Made by a program: the position numbers and the translations under genes. Under the pieces are notes generated by a model. That model was not told the origin of the DNA. It was given only the letters and a program-made list of their open reading frames with translations, and did not search any database. Source: Gammaproteobacteria bacterium (GTDB lineage: Bacteria > Pseudomonadota > Gammaproteobacteria > Steroidobacterales > Woeseiaceae). From it: 64,000 bases of DNA. The stretch's first letter is position 1; each line of letters opens with the position of its first letter. Of this stretch, positions 41,615 through 51,500 are shown one piece after another. Location of the stretch: contig JAOTWB010000002.1 in the NCBI GenBank assembly GCA_029863125.1, forward strand, positions 1 through 64,000. Reading direction: 5' to 3'.

Positions 41615-42886
41615 ATGAAAACAAGAATGTCTGTTACCGAGGTGATGGACGATATCGGTCGTGCGGCACGGCGGGCGGCAGCGAAGCTCGCAACGACGGG
41701 CAGCGAGCAGCGAAATACGGCGCTCAGAGCGTCGGCGGCTGCGATTCGCAGCGCTTCGGCCGAGATCATCAGGGCGAACGCCGCGGACGTGGATGCGGCA
41801 AAGTCGCGTGGGCTGAGCGCTGCAATGCTGGATCGCCTCATGCTTGACGCTGAACGCATCGAAGCGATGGCTTCGGGCCTGGAAGCTATTGCCGGGTTGC
41901 ACGATCCGATCGGCAGAATTCTCGAAGAATGGGAGCGACCCAATGGTCTCAATATTCAGCGCGTGACGGTGCCGCTGGGCGTCATTGGCATCATCTACGA
42001 AAGTCGGCCGAACGTGACAGCTGACGCCGCGGCTCTGTGCATCAAGTCCGGGAACGCGGTGATCCTGCGCGGTGGCTCCGAGAGCTTTCAATCCAGCCAG
42101 GCGATTTACGCCTGCATGCGTGAGGGCATGGCCGCGGCGGGCATCGATGTCGATGCCGTGCAAATGGTGCCAACGACGGACCGCGCAGCCGTTGGTTATC
42201 TGCTGTCCTCGATGGCCGATTCAGTTGATGTCGTCGTGCCGCGCGGCGGAAGAAACCTGATCAAGCGCATTCAGGATGAAGCTCGCGTGCCCGTCATCGG
42301 GCATCTCGAAGGGATTTGCCACGTCTACGTGCATGAGGGGGCAGATGGCGACATGGCTCGTGACATCGTGCTGAATGCAAAGATGCGGCGTACCGGGATT
42401 TGCGGCGCCGCTGAAACCGTTCTCGTCGATCGTGCGGTCGCAGATCGAATCGTGCCCGATATCGTAAGTGCGTTGCACGGCGCGGGGTGTGAGGTGCGCG
42501 GCGACAAGACCGTAGCATCGCTGGCTGCCAATGTTAAAAAGGCGACGGAAGCGGATTGGTCAACGGAATACCTGGACGCCATCGTATCAATGCGCGTGGT
42601 CGACAATATCGAGCAGGCGATAGCGCATATTCGGGAGTATGGTTCGGGTCACACCGAGAGCATCGTCACCGACAGCGCGGATGCGGCCGAGCACTTTTTC
42701 CGCGAAGTCGACAGTGCCATCTTGCTGCAGAACGCGTCGACGCAGTTCGCCGACGGCGGAGAGTTCGGCATGGGTGCAGAAATCGGTATCGCGACGGGGC
42801 GAATCCATGCCCGCGGTCCCGTCGGCGCGGATCAGTTGACCAGCTACAAGTATCTTGTGCGCGGCACCGGCCAGGTGCGGTCGTGA
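41615..42886 (+). CDS. proA: glutamate-5-semialdehyde dehydrogenase (gamma-glutamyl phosphate reductase)
   Basis: 423 aa from the ATG at 41615, one base after the proB stop, which favours re-initiation. In-frame ATGs at 41603 and 41627 are alternatives, the latter giving [11 protein letters not shown], close to typical ProA starts. Marks: [17 protein letters not shown] near residue 105, [19 protein letters not shown] near 205, catalytic Cys in [12 protein letters not shown] near 255, and [26 protein letters not shown] near the end. It reduces glutamyl phosphate to the semialdehyde with NADPH. Its stop overlaps the glpD start in TGATG. Confidence 0.96.
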   Translation: MKTRMSVTEVMDDIGRAARRAAAKLATTGSEQRNTALRASAAAIRSASAEIIRANAADVDAAKSRGLSAAMLDRLMLDAERIEAMASGLEAIAGLHDPIGRILEEWERPNGLNIQRVTVPLGVIGIIYESRPNVTADAAALCIKSGNAVILRGGSESFQSSQAIYACMREGMAAAGIDVDAVQMVPTTDRAAVGYLLSSMADSVDVVVPRGGRNLIKRIQDEARVPVIGHLEGICHVYVHEGADGDMARDIVLNAKMRRTGICGAAETVLVDRAVADRIVPDIVSALHGAGCEVRGDKTVASLAANVKKATEADWSTEYLDAIVSMRVVDNIEQAIAHIREYGSGHTESIVTDSADAAEHFFREVDSAILLQNASTQFADGGEFGMGAEIGIATGRIHARGPVGADQLTSYKYLVRGTGQVRS

Positions 42887-44478
42887 TGTCAAGCAAATCC
42901 CGCCATTTTGACGTGGCGGTTATCGGCGCCGGCATCAACGGCGCGGGCATCGCGAGGGATGCAGCGCTGCGGGGCCTGAGCGTCGCCGTTTTCGACAAGA
43001 ATGACATGTGCACCGGCTGCTCCTGGATATCCAGCCGACTGATACACGGCGGTTTGCGCTATCTCGAGTATGGCGAAATACCCCTCGTGTATGAGTCGCT
43101 GCACGAACGGCGTTATTTGCGCCTCAACGCCCCGCACCTCGTCAAGCCGCTGCGTATTTGCATCCCGATATTCGAGGGCGCGCGCCGCGGGCCGTTGCTC
43201 ATTCGTTTGGGCATGATTGCGTACGATATCCTGTCGATACGCAAGACCGTACCGAATCACAAGATGCTCGGTAGTGATGAAATTCAACAGCAGGAACCGG
43301 GTCTGCGAAAAGAAGGCCTGAAAGCGGCGGCCCGTTATTACGATGCACAGGTAGCCTTTGCCGAGCGCCTGGTTCTCGAGAATCTGCTGTCGGCCAGGTC
43401 GGCCGGTGCCGAAGTGTTTACGCACTGCGAGGTCACGGCGATCAAAACGGCGAAGGGCGCAATAAGCGCCGTCACCTACGTGGATAGAACCGACAACACG
43501 GCGCACGAATTCTCGGTAGATATCGTCGTCAATGCGGCCGGGCCGTGGGTCGATCGGGTGCTGCATACGGCTCCTGTTCCGGCCGACCGGCACGTCGGCG
43601 GCACCAAGGGCAGTCATATCATTGTAGGCAAGTTCAGCGGTGCCCCGCATGATGCGTTTTACGTTGAGGCTGCGGCCGACGGCAGGCCCTTCTTTATCAT
43701 TCCCTGGAATAATCAGTTCCTAATCGGCACGACCGACATTCGATATGACGGCGATCTCGACAAGGTTCGCGTGAGTGCCGAGGAAGTAGACTACCTGCTG
43801 ACCGAAACGAACCGTGTCTTTCCCGCGGCGAAGCTGAGCATCGCCAATATCCATTACGCGTACGCCGGCATCAGGCCGCTTCCGTACCAGGAAAAGGGTC
43901 CGGAGTCGGCAATCACGCGCCGGCATATCATCAAGGTCAACAGGAAAGTCGCCGAAAGACTGATTTCGATTATTGGCGGGAAGCTCACGACTTATCGAAG
44001 CCTCGCCGAGCAGACGGTCGATCGGATAGCAAAACTCCAGAACCGGAGGCTGCCAAAGTGCCGAACTCGCGACAGCTTACTGCCAGGCGCGTCGGGCCTC
44101 GCGCGTGCCGAGGAGCAGCTTCGCGGGCTGCAGCTGTTGTCGGAGACGGGCATCAAGCGGATCCTGAGCATTTACGGTGGCCGTGCATCGGGTATCTGCG
44201 AACTCTGTGCGAGCAATGAGGCACTGGCACAAACCATTGACGGCAACGACACGGTGCTGGCCGCCGAAGTCGTTTTCGCAGTGCGCGAGGAATTCGCGAA
44301 GTCGCTTCAGGATATCGTGTTTCGCCGGATGATGGTTGGCCTGGACGCTGACCAGGGCCGACCGCTGTATACCGCGATTGCCAATATTGCAGCGGACGCA
44401 TTTGGGTGGGATAGCAATCAGAAAGCGCGGCAGCTGGACGAACTCGTCGATTTCAGCGAATCGTTGCGAGTTTCCTAG
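42886..44478 (+). CDS. glpD: aerobic glycerol-3-phosphate dehydrogenase
   Basis: 530 aa from the ATG in the TGATG overlap with proA; longer upstream readings would lie inside proA. FAD motif VAVIGAGINGAGIARDAALRG, then SRLIHGGLRYLEYGE near residue 50, VNAAGPWVDRV near 205, LIGTTDIRYDGD near 280 and IIGGKLTTYRSLAEQ near 360. It oxidises sn-glycerol 3-phosphate to dihydroxyacetone phosphate at the inner membrane and feeds the quinone pool. It pairs metabolically with glpK at 18746, although the genes are 22 kb apart. The stop shares a CTAG with the end of a receptor remnant on the other strand. Confidence 0.93.
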   Translation: MSSKSRHFDVAVIGAGINGAGIARDAALRGLSVAVFDKNDMCTGCSWISSRLIHGGLRYLEYGEIPLVYESLHERRYLRLNAPHLVKPLRICIPIFEGARRGPLLIRLGMIAYDILSIRKTVPNHKMLGSDEIQQQEPGLRKEGLKAAARYYDAQVAFAERLVLENLLSARSAGAEVFTHCEVTAIKTAKGAISAVTYVDRTDNTAHEFSVDIVVNAAGPWVDRVLHTAPVPADRHVGGTKGSHIIVGKFSGAPHDAFYVEAAADGRPFFIIPWNNQFLIGTTDIRYDGDLDKVRVSAEEVDYLLTETNRVFPAAKLSIANIHYAYAGIRPLPYQEKGPESAITRRHIIKVNRKVAERLISIIGGKLTTYRSLAEQTVDRIAKLQNRRLPKCRTRDSLLPGASGLARAEEQLRGLQLLSETGIKRILSIYGGRASGICELCASNEALAQTIDGNDTVLAAEVVFAVREEFAKSLQDIVFRRMMVGLDADQGRPLYTAIANIAADAFGWDSNQKARQLDELVDFSESLRVS

Positions 44479-45109
44479 CGTCCTTGTCCGGCAGGACCCG
44501 GCAGGTAACGCAGCTCTATAAACAACTCGCGGCCCCGACCGGGAAAAAGCGGTATTGTCCGAACGCGTAGTCGGCGCGATTCGCGATATCTTCGTCGAAT
44601 ATGTTGTTGAAGCGGGCGGTGACGCTCAGGCGCCGCGATAGGTCGATGCGCGTGCGTAGGTTCATCAGCTGGTGGCCGGGGTAGCGCAGGCGATTTTCAG
44701 CGTCGAGATAATAGTCGCCCATGGATACCCACTGCAGTACAAACGCGGCATTGTTGCCCGGCTCGAACAGCACTTCGGCGCTGCCAAGCCAGCGCGGGGC
44801 GCTGTCGACATCGTTGCCGGAGAAAAACGTCTCGCCGCGCGCGAGCCATACGCCCGGAACGCGCGTGATGAGTTCGTGTATGTGCTGATGCCCGATCGCG
44901 GCAATGCTCCCGGCGTCGAGGCTCGCAAGGTTGCCTTGTTGTCGAGCGAGTGGCTCCTCGCGACGGCGGCTCGTGACGACGAGCTCTTCGATTTTGGCAT
45001 TCGGGCCGCGTTCGGCTGAAGGATCCGCTCGCACAGTGGTCGCGGGCGCAAGAATGATCGCTGCGAGCAGCATGCCGGCCATCATCCCTGGCTGTGTGAA
45101 TCCGATCAT
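44475..45109 (-). pseudogene. decayed TonB-dependent receptor (internal deletion plus frameshift)
   Basis: The open frame (44516-45109) joins an intact receptor N-terminus, namely signal peptide, IEELVVTSRRRE (TonB-box-like) and a plug start (IGHQHIHELITRVPGVWLARG), directly to the last strands of a beta-barrel (VLFEPGNNAAFVLQW, LRTRIDLSRRLSVTARFNNIFDEDIANRADY). Several hundred middle residues are missing compared with the usual 650-900. Near 44537-44545 one nucleotide is lost: the alternative frame reads RGRELFIELRY, the expected C-terminal beta-signal, to a TAG at 44475-44477, while the original frame stops at 44516. The protein cannot form a normal barrel. An assembly error could explain the frameshift but hardly the deletion. 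Confidence 0.8.
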
Positions 45110-45132
45110 TTCACCCTCAGCTGTTCGCGATC

Positions 45133-45140
45133 ATTATAAT
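45133..45140. promoter_or_regulatory. candidate bidirectional -10 element (ATTATAAT)
   Basis: The palindrome ATTATAAT gives a perfect TATAAT on both strands, between the receptor remnant (start 45109, minus) and the patatin gene (ATG 45183, plus). A start near 45147 on the plus strand would give a leader of about 36 nt to the ATG at 45183. No convincing -35 box is seen on either side. Confidence 0.4.
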
Positions 45141-45182
45141 CGCCCTGCTATGACTGTCTGTAAACCAGAAAAGAGTTTCTCC

Positions 45183-47426
45183 ATGACGAAAACGATTCTC
45201 GGCGCGTGTCTGTCGGGCGCAATGCTGACCCTGATTATTGCTGCAGCAAACGATGCCAGGGCCCAGGCTATTGATGGGCAGGCGCAGGCGGAGTACCAGC
45301 GTCCGCGCGTCGGGCTCGTACTCGGCGGCGGCGGCGCCCGCGGTGCCGCCCACATCGGAGTGTTGAAAGAACTGGAGCGCCAGCGGATACCGGTTGACGT
45401 GATCGCCGGTACGAGCATGGGCGCAATCGTTGGCGGGCTGTACGCGAGCGGCATGACGGCGGATGAACTGGAAGAACTGGTCGGCTCACTCGACTGGGCT
45501 GCGGCGCTTACCGACAAACCCGATCGTGAGGACCTGAGCTTTCGACGCAAGCAGGACGATGCGCAGTTCCCGATCGATTTCGAACTTGGCGTTCGCGGTA
45601 CTGACCTGGTGCTACCCAAAGGCGTTATTCACGGACAAAGGCTCGACGTGCTGCTGCGCGAGCTGACGATGCGTACCTCGCATATTCGTGACTTCGATGA
45701 TTTGCCGATTCCTTTCCGTGCCGTAGCTTCCGACATTGAGCGTGGAGTGCCTTACGTAATGGCCGGCGGCGATCTCGCCAAGTCGATGCGCGCTAGCATG
45801 TCCGTGCCCGGCGTGTTCGCACCGGTGCGCATCCGTGGCCGCTTGCTGGTTGATGGCGGGCTGATGGGAAACCTGCCTGTCGAAGTAATACAGCAGATGG
45901 ATGTCGACGTCATTATCGCCGTCGATGTCGAATTTCCTCTTTATGCCCGTGAGGAGCTGGGCTCGGCGCTGGCAATCTCCGAGCAGATGTTGACGATCCT
46001 GATACGCAAGGAAACGCTGCGGCAAGTGGATCGTCTCGCAGAACACGATGTCCTGATTCGCCCGGAACTCGGCGTTTATGCGTCAACGAATTTCGGCGAT
46101 ATAGTCGAGACAATCGAGCCCGGTGTGGCCGCGACACGGGAGCAATCGGAGAAACTGCGATCTTTCTCGGTCAACGAGGCGACGTATAACACATACCAGG
46201 CGCGCCGTGCCGCGCCGCCTAAAACAGGCTCGAAGCTTGCATTCGTCCGGGTCGTGCACGAGGGTAAGTTATTGCCCGAGGTTCTCGAGTCGAGACTCAC
46301 CGTCAAAGCCGGCGATCCCATCGATCCGCAAACGCTTGCGAAGAATGCTGACAGGCTGTACGGGCTGCAGCTGTATGAGCACGTCGGATACAGTCTCGTC
46401 GAGGAAGATGGCCGGACGGGCGTCGAGTATCGCGCAACAACGAAGAGCTGGGGTCCTAACTTCCTGCAGTTCGGTGTGTCCCTCGAAGATGATTTTGAAG
46501 GATCGACCGCTTTCAACATCAAGGCACGCCTGACGCGCGCCGGACTGAATCGCCTGGGTGCCGAATGGCGCACGGACCTGCAGCTCGGCACGGATCCAAA
46601 TCTGTTTTCCGAGTTCTACCAGCCGCTGAGCTTCGATTCGCGCTGGTTTGTTGCACCCCGTATCAATATGGCGCAGTCCAACCTGAACGTCTTTTCGTTC
46701 GATGAAACGATCGCCAGGCTGCGCGTGTCAGAAGCCGAGACCGGTCTCGACTTCGGCCGCGAGCTTGGAAACTTTGGCGAGTTTCGTATTGGCGTATTTC
46801 GGGGTCTTGGTGAAGCTCGAGTCAAGGTCGGCGACCCGGCGTTGCCCAACATCGACTTCGATACCGGCGGTGCATTCGCGGCGCTACGCTTCGACACACT
46901 GGACAACGCACAGTTTCCCCGCAGCGGTGTTCGGGCAGACCTGCGCTGGACCCTGTCTCGCCCGGGTCTCGGTGCCGACAATGAATCCGACACGGTATCC
47001 GGAGAAATCGCCTACTCGTGGAGCCGAGGCAAGGATACGCTGCAGCTCGGATTGGACTACGCGACGACGATTGAATCCGATAATGCCGTGCAGGACTTTT
47101 TTCCGCTGGGTGGTTTCCTGCGGCTGTCAGGCCTGGAGCGGGGAGAAATCAGCGGCCCACATGCGGCGCTTGCAAGACTCGTTTACTACCGCAGAGTTGG
47201 CGAAACGACAGGCGGGATTTTCGACACACCCGTTTACTTCGGCGCCTCGGCCGAGGTCGGTAACGTGTGGCAGTCGCGTTCTGCCATCGACTTCGATGCG
47301 ATGATCATTAGCGGTAGCGTGTTTGCCGGGATCGACACGTTTATTGGTCCCATTTACCTTGCCGCCGGCTTCGCCGAGCAGGGGCACAGCAACGTCTATT
47401 TGTTCATGGGCGAGCCGCCGCGCTGA
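45183..47426 (+). CDS. patatin-like phospholipase fused to BamA-type barrel
   Basis: 747 aa from the ATG at 45183, which gives the signal peptide (MTKTILGACLSGAMLTLII... ARA); an in-frame ATG at 45150 adds eleven residues. Patatin domain (about 40-240): oxyanion GGGGARGAAHIGVL, nucleophile Ser in GTSMGAIVGGLYA, catalytic DGGLMGNLP. A POTRA-like domain (about 315-380) and a C-terminal 16-strand outer-membrane barrel follow (about 395-747), as in PlpD-type type Vd autotransporters. It would be a surface or periplasm-facing phospholipase. Lengths match known PlpD proteins. The convergent small gene starts next to its stop. Confidence 0.92.
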   Translation: MTKTILGACLSGAMLTLIIAAANDARAQAIDGQAQAEYQRPRVGLVLGGGGARGAAHIGVLKELERQRIPVDVIAGTSMGAIVGGLYASGMTADELEELVGSLDWAAALTDKPDREDLSFRRKQDDAQFPIDFELGVRGTDLVLPKGVIHGQRLDVLLRELTMRTSHIRDFDDLPIPFRAVASDIERGVPYVMAGGDLAKSMRASMSVPGVFAPVRIRGRLLVDGGLMGNLPVEVIQQMDVDVIIAVDVEFPLYAREELGSALAISEQMLTILIRKETLRQVDRLAEHDVLIRPELGVYASTNFGDIVETIEPGVAATREQSEKLRSFSVNEATYNTYQARRAAPPKTGSKLAFVRVVHEGKLLPEVLESRLTVKAGDPIDPQTLAKNADRLYGLQLYEHVGYSLVEEDGRTGVEYRATTKSWGPNFLQFGVSLEDDFEGSTAFNIKARLTRAGLNRLGAEWRTDLQLGTDPNLFSEFYQPLSFDSRWFVAPRINMAQSNLNVFSFDETIARLRVSEAETGLDFGRELGNFGEFRIGVFRGLGEARVKVGDPALPNIDFDTGGAFAALRFDTLDNAQFPRSGVRADLRWTLSRPGLGADNESDTVSGEIAYSWSRGKDTLQLGLDYATTIESDNAVQDFFPLGGFLRLSGLERGEISGPHAALARLVYYRRVGETTGGIFDTPVYFGASAEVGNVWQSRSAIDFDAMIISGSVFAGIDTFIGPIYLAAGFAEQGHSNVYLFMGEPPR

Positions 47427-47690
47427 CTAGCGCGAGATTTTTTCGAGCACCTGGGTGGGGGAGTCAGTGTTGCGGTAATAGCCGTGCCTTATTGCCATCT
47501 TTTCGAACGCCGCGTCTCGTTCCGCTTCAGTCGGGTACCAGTGCAGCTGTTCCCAGTCGTCGCCGACGACATTCCTGAGCGTATCCGCGTCCGGCAGACT
47601 TACGCGAATGCCGAAGTTTCGTTCGCGGCCGACGATTCTGCGGTCAACGAGATTGTGCTGATGGCAATAGTCCACGATCAGGATCCTCAC
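47427..47690 (-). CDS. small conserved-looking protein of unknown function
   Basis: 87 aa, cytosolic, mixed alpha/beta with no low complexity. Features include GIRVSLPDADTLRNVVGDDWEQLHWYPTEAERDAAFEKMAIRHGYYR, a Trp- and Tyr-rich second half. It abuts the patatin stop tail-to-tail (stops adjacent) and precedes nothing in operon. The frame has gene-like codon use, and no other gene occupies the space. No family is recognised. Confidence 0.6.
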   Translation of the reverse strand: MRILIVDYCHQHNLVDRRIVGRERNFGIRVSLPDADTLRNVVGDDWEQLHWYPTEAERDAAFEKMAIRHGYYRNTDSPTQVLEKISR

Positions 47691-47743
47691 GGGCCTCTTG
47701 GTGCTGGCGCAGTGCGAGTATACCGGAAGTCAGGGCTTTGGAA

Positions 47744-48397
47744 TCAGATGCTGTGTCTGCGCTCGCCGGCCCCTTCGCGATCCGACCAGCCAATCAGCCT
47801 GCGTGTGACCAACAAATAGATCGGCTTGAATAGCCCCATCCATACATATGACAGGCCGGACGGATTGTCGACAATACGGCGCTCGCGCTGCGTCAGTTGA
47901 TCGGGGCAGTAGCAGCGTTTGTGCTTCAGGAGGTGTCGTATGTCCTCGCGAGCCGCAATACGAAAAATGCGCCCCCTGTCCATCGAGTGCCATGCCAGCT
48001 GGAAGTCGATAAAAGCGGCCCGTCCGTCGTCGCATACGATCAGGTTCGGCTCCTTGGCAAGGTCATTGTGAACGACGCCGGCACGGTGCATGCGCCGCAA
48101 TAGCCGGGCCGCATCGACAAAATAGGACCTGTCTCGTGGTTTGCCCAAATGCATTGGCGTTCCGCCAATGTAACTGCGTGTGAGCTGCTCGTCGTCACAG
48201 GCAATGAGTTGGGGGACACCGTCAACACCGTTCAACGCCGCCAGGGCGCTGGCTTCGCGCTTGAGCAGCAGTCGGGCAAGCCACCGGAGCCACCAGCGCG
48301 CGGACCGTGTATCGCGCACGATCACGAAATCGGCGGCGGAATTCTGCAGCCGAATTTCCCCGAACAGATCCTTCTTTAGCAGGCGCATACGGCTCAT
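47744..48397 (-). CDS. RIO/WaaP-like (Kdo-kinase-like) kinase
   Basis: 217 aa from an ATG at 48397 (start uncertain; the frame is open up to 48487, which would run into the promoter region of the divergent gene). A minimal kinase-like fold: LLLKREASALAALNGVDGVPQLI (Lys and Glu), catalytic loop GVVHNDLAKEPNLIV (His-Asn-Asp, Asn) and FIDFQLAW in place of DFG. This combination is seen in RIO1-type and lipopolysaccharide-kinase (InaA/WaaP) relatives. It could phosphorylate a protein or LPS core sugar; sequence does not decide. It faces the AAA-WD40 gene divergently, with 103 nt between starts. Confidence 0.78.
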   Translation of the reverse strand: MSRMRLLKKDLFGEIRLQNSAADFVIVRDTRSARWWLRWLARLLLKREASALAALNGVDGVPQLIACDDEQLTRSYIGGTPMHLGKPRDRSYFVDAARLLRRMHRAGVVHNDLAKEPNLIVCDDGRAAFIDFQLAWHSMDRGRIFRIAAREDIRHLLKHKRCYCPDQLTQRERRIVDNPSGLSYVWMGLFKPIYLLVTRRLIGWSDREGAGERRHSI

Positions 48398-48500
48398 GCG
48401 GCCAAGAATACAGTGATGGGCGCCGCGAATCTCAAGTTCATGCTGGCGATCCGCGGGGTAAATGCACAAAATAGAGCGCTGCATCATAAGGGAGCCGGTG

Positions 48501-51500
48501 GTGGCCGGGGAATTTAACGAAAAAGAGACTGGCGACGAGCGCGCGGAACTGGATTCGACGGGCGAATTCTTCAGTGTCGGTGCGCCGCTTCACGCCGTGC
48601 GCGCGGGTTATATCCGCAGGAGAGCGGACGATCTTCTTTACGACGCGCTGATTTCCGGCCGCTACGCACACGTCCTTGCGCCGGACCGCAGCGGCAAGTC
48701 AAGCCTCATAGCCGCGACCGCGGCCCGGCTCGAGAATAACGGCTTCAAGGTGGCTGTACTCGATCTTGCACAAATCGGCGTACGCGACGGTGGTGGTGAT
48801 CCTGGACGCTGGTATTACAATGTTGCCTACAGGTTGCTGCGGCAACTCAGAATCCGCTTTGACCTGCAGTCGTGGTGGCAAGACAAGTCGATCCTCAGCA
48901 ACCGTCAGCGACTTGTCGATTTCTATTCGGAAGTCATTCTGCAGTACGTCCCTGAGCGCATCGTCGTATTCGTTGACGAAATTCAGTGCATCGATGAAGT
49001 TCAGTCTGCTGACCAATTACTTGCAAGTATTCGCGCGGCGCACAACGCGCGAACGACGGATCCCGATTTTTCGAGGCTGTCATTTGTACTGCTGGGGGAA
49101 TGCGACCCCGTCAGCCTGATTGAGGAAGCGGAGCTGTCTCCTTTCGGCGTTACACAGGAGGTTCTGCTGAGCGACTTCTCGCGCGAAGATCTCGACCTGT
49201 TCGCCACTGAGCTGAATCTCGATAATCAGGCGGCGGCGGCAGCGCTTGATCGCATCTATTTTTGGACCCGCGGCCAGCCTTATCTCAGCCAGAAGCTGGC
49301 TCGCTCCATCGTTCGTGAAGGTGCGTCTGGCGACGTGGCGGCGCAAATCGACCGGATCGCGACCCAACAACTGGCGGGTCGAGCGGCTTTGCACAGCGAG
49401 CCGCACATGAGCCACATTCATCGCGCGATCGTTAACGACGAAAGGCGCCAGGAGCCGTTGCTCAACCTGTACGGCAAGATCCGCAAAGGCGTCGAAGTCG
49501 CCGCAGACCTGGGCTCACCGCTGCAGCGCAGGCTTATGGCAGTTGGCTTACTGGAAATCGATGAAGACGGCGTGCTGCGCATCCGCAATCGGCTGTACGA
49601 AAGGGTGTTCACTGCTCGCTGGGCGAACGAAAACCTGCCGATACGCTGGCGCGTGCCCGCAATTGTCGCCGCCTCGCTTTTTCTTTTTGCCCTGATTCCA
49701 TTCTTGTATACACAGTGGTTGCCGCGCCCTTATATGGACATTCTGACGTCGACGACCGTTGCAGAGGAGACGGCCGGCGAAGCCTACCGGAACCTGCGTT
49801 CGTTCCCGGGGCACGCTGACATCGCCGACAGCCTTTATCAGACTTTTTTGACGCAGCGTGCGCGCCTTGCGACAGAGCAAGGCGATATCGATCGAATTAG
49901 GACTCTGGTGCTGGAACTCCCTGACGCAGCGCGACTGGCGGAACAGCTGGACGCGCAGTTCTGGGATCGCAAAGTGCTTGCAGCCAAGCGCCTGGAGCGG
50001 CGCGACGACGCATTGCTTGCTTCTTTGCAGTCGCTCGTTCTGGCGACGGTACAAAGGCGGCAGCGCGCGGCAAATCTCATAGGCGACGACTATCCGCTGC
50101 TGATCGCCAGCTTACCGGTGCAAAGCAGCAGCAGAACGGTATTCGACCCGGTAAGCATGGTGCTGACATCGGCCGAAGGCGCGAGAATATCCCAATGGTC
50201 GCTTGCCACACAGGGCCTGCAGCAGCGTGAAGATTGGTCGGTTACGGCCCTGGAGGTCATTCCGCTGGTGCGTCGTGTCGTTATGGATCGTGAAGGCGTC
50301 GTAAGGCGCATCGGCCTGACCTTGAATATCAGCCACACCCGCCTGTCAGATTTGCGCATAAAAATAATCGCGCCATCGGGCCGTACGGTTGAAGTGGAGA
50401 CCGGGCTCGACAGGGCATCGAGCGGCGACGACATTGTTATTGCGCCGCAACAGCTGCGCACATTGATCGGCGAATCTCTCTCAGGCACCTGGTCGATCAG
50501 CGTTCGCGATGAAAGTCCAGGTATCGCCGGACAGTTTGTTGGCTGGAACCTGAACCTAAACTCGCAGGGGATTATCGAGGAATTTCAGCGCGGCCTGAAC
50601 ATCCCCGATCCGGTCGAACGCGAAACCGATAGCATCTGGTTCGACGACGGCGGCCGCTACGCGGTTGCTCGTGCGAAGCAAAGTGACAGCGCGCGTATCT
50701 GGGACCTCGCCTTTGCCGAACCGGTACGTGCCATCGCCGTCAACGAGAGCGAGGCGATTATCGGGCTCGATGCTGGGGCGCGGCATCTCGTTACGGCGAC
50801 GCAGGATAGCGTCAACCTCTGGGACACAGCGTCCGGCGACCGCTCCATGTCCATTTCAGTAGGATCAGCGAGTTCCAGCGCTGAACTCACGGGAGACGGA
50901 ACTCACCTGTTCGTTGCGCGTCGCAGTGACATCGAAACGAAGCTGGAGCTTTGGTCTCTCGAAAACGGCAAGATTGCGGCCGAACTGGCCGTCGCCGGGG
51001 CGCCCGCGCTTGTTGCCATTGACGCAACGGGTAACCGGGTCGCCGTTGCGGACTACGATCGGGCGGTTCGAATTTGGGATTTCGCGAAAGGCGCGCTGCC
51101 GGCGCAGATCGATTTACCGGCGCAACCGAGTGCCATCGAACTGGCGGCCGGCGGCTCGGCCCTCGGGGTGATTCACGGCGATTCCGGCGTCTCGATATGG
51201 AGCATCGATCGCCCAAAACGGCCACTGCTCGAGGAATCCGGGGCAGGGCGCTGGCAGCTGGTTTTTTCGCCTTCGGGCAGCAGTGTGCTTGCAGGACGGC
51301 CTGACATCGGTTTCCAGACGTATGGCAGCGAGGACGGGCGGCTCATTGGCCCGCCCATCGGCATTCGCAGCGACGCGTTCTCGTCGGATCTGCTTGCCTA
51401 CAGCGATGATGAGCAGGTCGTCATTACCGGGACGCCGAACAGCATGGTGCGGATCTGGAAAGCCCCAACGGCGGGTGACGACGCAGCCATCGTGGAGGCC

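Noticed and set aside
42556-42885. Upstream extension of glpD to 42556
   Set aside because: It would lie within proA in another frame; the ATG at 42886 fits the FAD motif position and the TGATG coupling.
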